A stretch of 64,000 nucleotides of DNA, taken from NCBI GenBank assembly GCA_947305705.1, contig CAMZEB010000001.1, positions 248,001-312,000 of the forward strand, written 5' to 3'. The notes beneath the pieces were generated by a model. It saw nothing but the letters and a program-made list of their open reading frames with translations, had not been told where the DNA came from and searched no databases. Position 1 is the stretch's first letter. Each line of letters opens with the position of its first letter. Both the position numbers and the translations under genes were made by a program. Positions 62,305-64,000 of this stretch are shown piece after piece. Source of the stretch: an uncultured Candidatus Saccharibacteria bacterium (GTDB lineage: Bacteria; Patescibacteriota; Saccharimonadia; Saccharimonadales; Saccharimonadaceae).

Positions 62305-63323
62305 ATTAACATCGAATCGCCGTAACTGAGCAACTTATAACCAGATTTGACAGCATGTTCGTAGGCTGGCTTGAGATTTTTCCAGTCAGCAAAGGCGGAG
62401 GTTAGCATGAGTACGGTGGATTTTGGCGCGTGGAAATTCGTAACGAGTGCATCAATGATTTCGAATTTAAAACCTGGATAGATAAAGATATTGTCTTCAC
62501 CTTCGGTTTTTCCGGTTTTGGCCCAGAATTCTAGAGTGCGAGTGACGGTGGTACCGACAGCGATGACGCGGTGGCCGGCGGCTTTCGTTTGTTCGATTGC
62601 TTCTATTGTGTCATCAGGAATATGGAACCATTCGGAATGCATTTGGTGGTCTTCGACATTGTCGGAGCGAATCGGCAAGAAAGTGCCAAGACCGACATGT
62701 AGGGTAAGATACTTTATTTGAACGCCTTTTGCCTCGAGTTTTTTGAGTAATTCTTTGGTCATATTGAGGCTGGCGGTTGGTGCGGCGGCAGAACCGAGAT
62801 CTTTTGCCCAGACAGTCTGATAGCGTTCGATGTCTTCTTTTTTGGCATCGCGGTGCATATATGGGGGGAGGGGGACGTTACCGTAATCTTGCGCGATTTC
62901 TTCGAGAGGGCGATTGGCTTTGGCAGTAGCAATGCCGTTACCAAGTATTTTTTCGATTGTGATGATGTCGGCGGTCTGTTTGTTGGTGGCGACATTTCTG
63001 ACGATTAATTCTTCGCCTTCGTGGAGTTTGCCGCGATACATAACGTGGTCGATTTCGCCTTCGTGGCGTTCGAGTACGACGAGCTCGCGAGGGTGGCCGT
63101 CGGATTTGCGCTCGGTGAAGACGCGGCTACGCATTACTTTGGTGTCGTTTAAAATAATTAAGTCACCTGGCTCTAGGAAATCGGCGAGGTTTTTGTAATA
63201 ACTGTCGGTTGTTTCGCCAGTTTTGCGATTGAGTGCGAGCAGGCGAGTAGTGCCGCGAACTTTTGGCGGGTGCTGAGCAATGACTTCCTCGGGAAGGTCG
63301 TAATTAAAATCTGAGACTAACAT
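62298..63323 (-). CDS. queA: S-adenosylmethionine:tRNA ribosyltransferase-isomerase
   Basis: A 341-aa QueA. It builds the epoxyqueuosine ring from SAM on tRNA. The N-terminus DFNYDLPEEVIAQHPP, GDLIILNDTKVMRSR, AAPTASLNMTKELL, TLHVGLGTFLPIR, and FHAPKSTVLMLTSAFADW are all family motifs. The -10 TATAAT (plus 63332-63337) lies 8 nt before the ATG. It and tgt flank the 541-aa exported protein. Confidence 0.97.
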   Translation of the reverse strand: MLVSDFNYDLPEEVIAQHPPKVRGTTRLLALNRKTGETTDSYYKNLADFLEPGDLIILNDTKVMRSRVFTERKSDGHPRELVVLERHEGEIDHVMYRGKLHEGEELIVRNVATNKQTADIITIEKILGNGIATAKANRPLEEIAQDYGNVPLPPYMHRDAKKEDIERYQTVWAKDLGSAAAPTASLNMTKELLKKLEAKGVQIKYLTLHVGLGTFLPIRSDNVEDHQMHSEWFHIPDDTIEAIEQTKAAGHRVIAVGTTVTRTLEFWAKTGKTEGEDNIFIYPGFKFEIIDALVTNFHAPKSTVLMLTSAFADWKNLKPAYEHAVKSGYKLLSYGDSMLIY

Positions 63324-63331
63324 TAGCGCAT

Positions 63332-63337
63332 ATTATA
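63332..63337 (-). promoter_or_regulatory. Extended -10 before queA
   Basis: TGT-TATAAT on the minus strand ends 8 nt before ATG 63323. No SD. Confidence 0.5.
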
Positions 63338-63347
63338 ACACATTTTG

Positions 63348-64000
63348 CTAGTTCGGCATGTAGGTGAGGATGCTGTATTCGTAGCCGGTATCTGGGTCGG
63401 TTTGGGTGACTGGTTCGTATTGGTACTCGACTTTTGTGACAGTGTCTGGGAGAGCCTGAGTGCTACCAGTAATACGACCATCGTAGAAGTTGAATGATGA
63501 AGCTGGGTTCTTGACGCCAATTCCAGATGAAGAGACACCGCCGATGGCTGTGATAGCTGGATCGGTTGTAGACACATGTGCAGTGGCCTTGCCGTAATCT
63601 GCGGAGTCGGACGGTTCAGCCTCGCCAAGAGTAAATTCGCCAGCGGAAATGTAGGTGCCGTAGGAAGTGCCAGTAGCAGTAGCAGTGACGGTACCGGTCT
63701 TCATCGTGTTCATGCCACCTGAGACATAGATACCGTAGGTTGTTGCGCCATTAACGGTGATAGCGTTGTCTTCGAGGGTGGAGGTGCCGGAAGTGATGAT
63801 ACCATAGGCGTTGGAATGGGTTGTACTGATTGTGTTGTTCGTAGCTATGAGCGTGCCGGAGTTGTTTATGGCGCGAGCCGAGTCACTACCCCCAGTAGTA
63901 AATGTAATGCTTATGCTTGAGTCTGAGATATTGAGTGTTCCGGAACTGGTTATTGCGTTTGCGGAGCTGACGCCGCTATAGGATTTGTTACTGCTTGCCG
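63348..64000 (-). CDS. C-terminus of a second giant beta-helix surface protein (partial)
   Basis: The frame is open from the right edge to the stop at 63348, about 217 visible residues. Ser/Thr/Asn/Gly-rich beta-helix rungs (SGTLNISDSSISITFTTGG, NAYGIITSGTSTLEDNAITV) continue into GEFTLGEAEPSDSADYGKA. It ends GYEYSILTYMPN, identical to the end of the 2334-aa protein at 26011. The nucleotide sequence of the last ~250 bp is also close to that gene. The start lies outside the window. Confidence 0.88.
   Translation of the reverse strand, partial: ASSNKSYSGVSSANAITSSGTLNISDSSISITFTTGGSDSARAINNSGTLIATNNTISTTHSNAYGIITSGTSTLEDNAITVNGATTYGIYVSGGMNTMKTGTVTATATGTSYGTYISAGEFTLGEAEPSDSADYGKATAHVSTTDPAITAIGGVSSSGIGVKNPASSFNFYDGRITGSTQALPDTVTKVEYQYEPVTQTDPDTGYEYSILTYMPN

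Overview
The window looks like chromosome from a Candidatus Saccharibacteria (TM7) type or related Patescibacteria/CPR bacterium. This is an inference from gene content and style, not from an rRNA, because none is present. Supporting signs are very tight gene packing with overlapping stop/start codons, shortened versions of universal enzymes (MurE-like, TlyA-like), paired FemAB-type peptidoglycan enzymes, a groES-groEL operon with a CIRCE box, giant exported repeat proteins, and many genes whose -10 box sits only 6-8 nt before the ATG with no Shine-Dalgarno sequence. UGA acts as a stop, which argues against the Gracilibacteria/Absconditabacteria code.

Layout. 1-6.5 kb: a partial gene, a small acidic protein, groL and groS, the folA-thyA pair, a MurE-like ligase and an arginine-deiminase-fold hydrolase. 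6.5-9.6 kb: a dead-looking MurE paralogue, tRNA-Arg(GCG), three tandem ~68-bp repeats, tRNA-Ser(CGA) with a duplicated 3' end, MazG-like and HIT proteins, and a small strongly promoted unknown. 9.6-18.6 kb: a phosphoribosyltransferase-fold protein, valS, a transposase-like stub, two FemAB proteins, a DegT-type aminotransferase and tsaD. 18.6-25.9 kb: a duplicated palindromic element, a 635-aa acidic repeat protein, a MacB-like ABC pair, tRNA-Ser(GGA), a lipid kinase, a TlyA-like methylase and a second DHFR. 26-33.8 kb: a 2334-aa exported beta-helix protein and a divergent small exported protein. 33.8-45.8 kb: dnaE, an operon of GAPDH, RpiB, Rpe-like, PfkB and LOG proteins, ppa, and a two-component/ABC export cluster.

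45.9-52 kb is the most accessory-looking part. A promoter drives a highly self-complementary RNA ending in an intrinsic terminator. It is followed by two methyltransferase-like genes, a GIY-YIG/SF2 helicase fusion and a GIY-YIG/DUF5655-like protein, which together look like a restriction or defence cassette. 52-56.9 kb holds an SPFH protein and two zinc-ribbon membrane proteins resembling the YdjI/YdjG envelope-stress partnership. 56.9-64 kb has cysS, an AI-2E-type exporter, tgt and queA flanking an exported protein, and the C-terminus of a second giant protein running off the end.

How the genes work together. A housekeeping core (translation, replication, protein folding, thymidylate and glycolysis/pentose steps) is interleaved with envelope genes (Mur, FemAB, DegT, ABC exporters, giant surface proteins), as expected of a host-attached, scavenging bacterium. 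LOG, RpiB, Rpe and GAPDH in one operon suggest that ribose 5-phosphate taken from nucleotides is fed into central metabolism. Tgt plus QueA suggests queuosine is made from a salvaged precursor.
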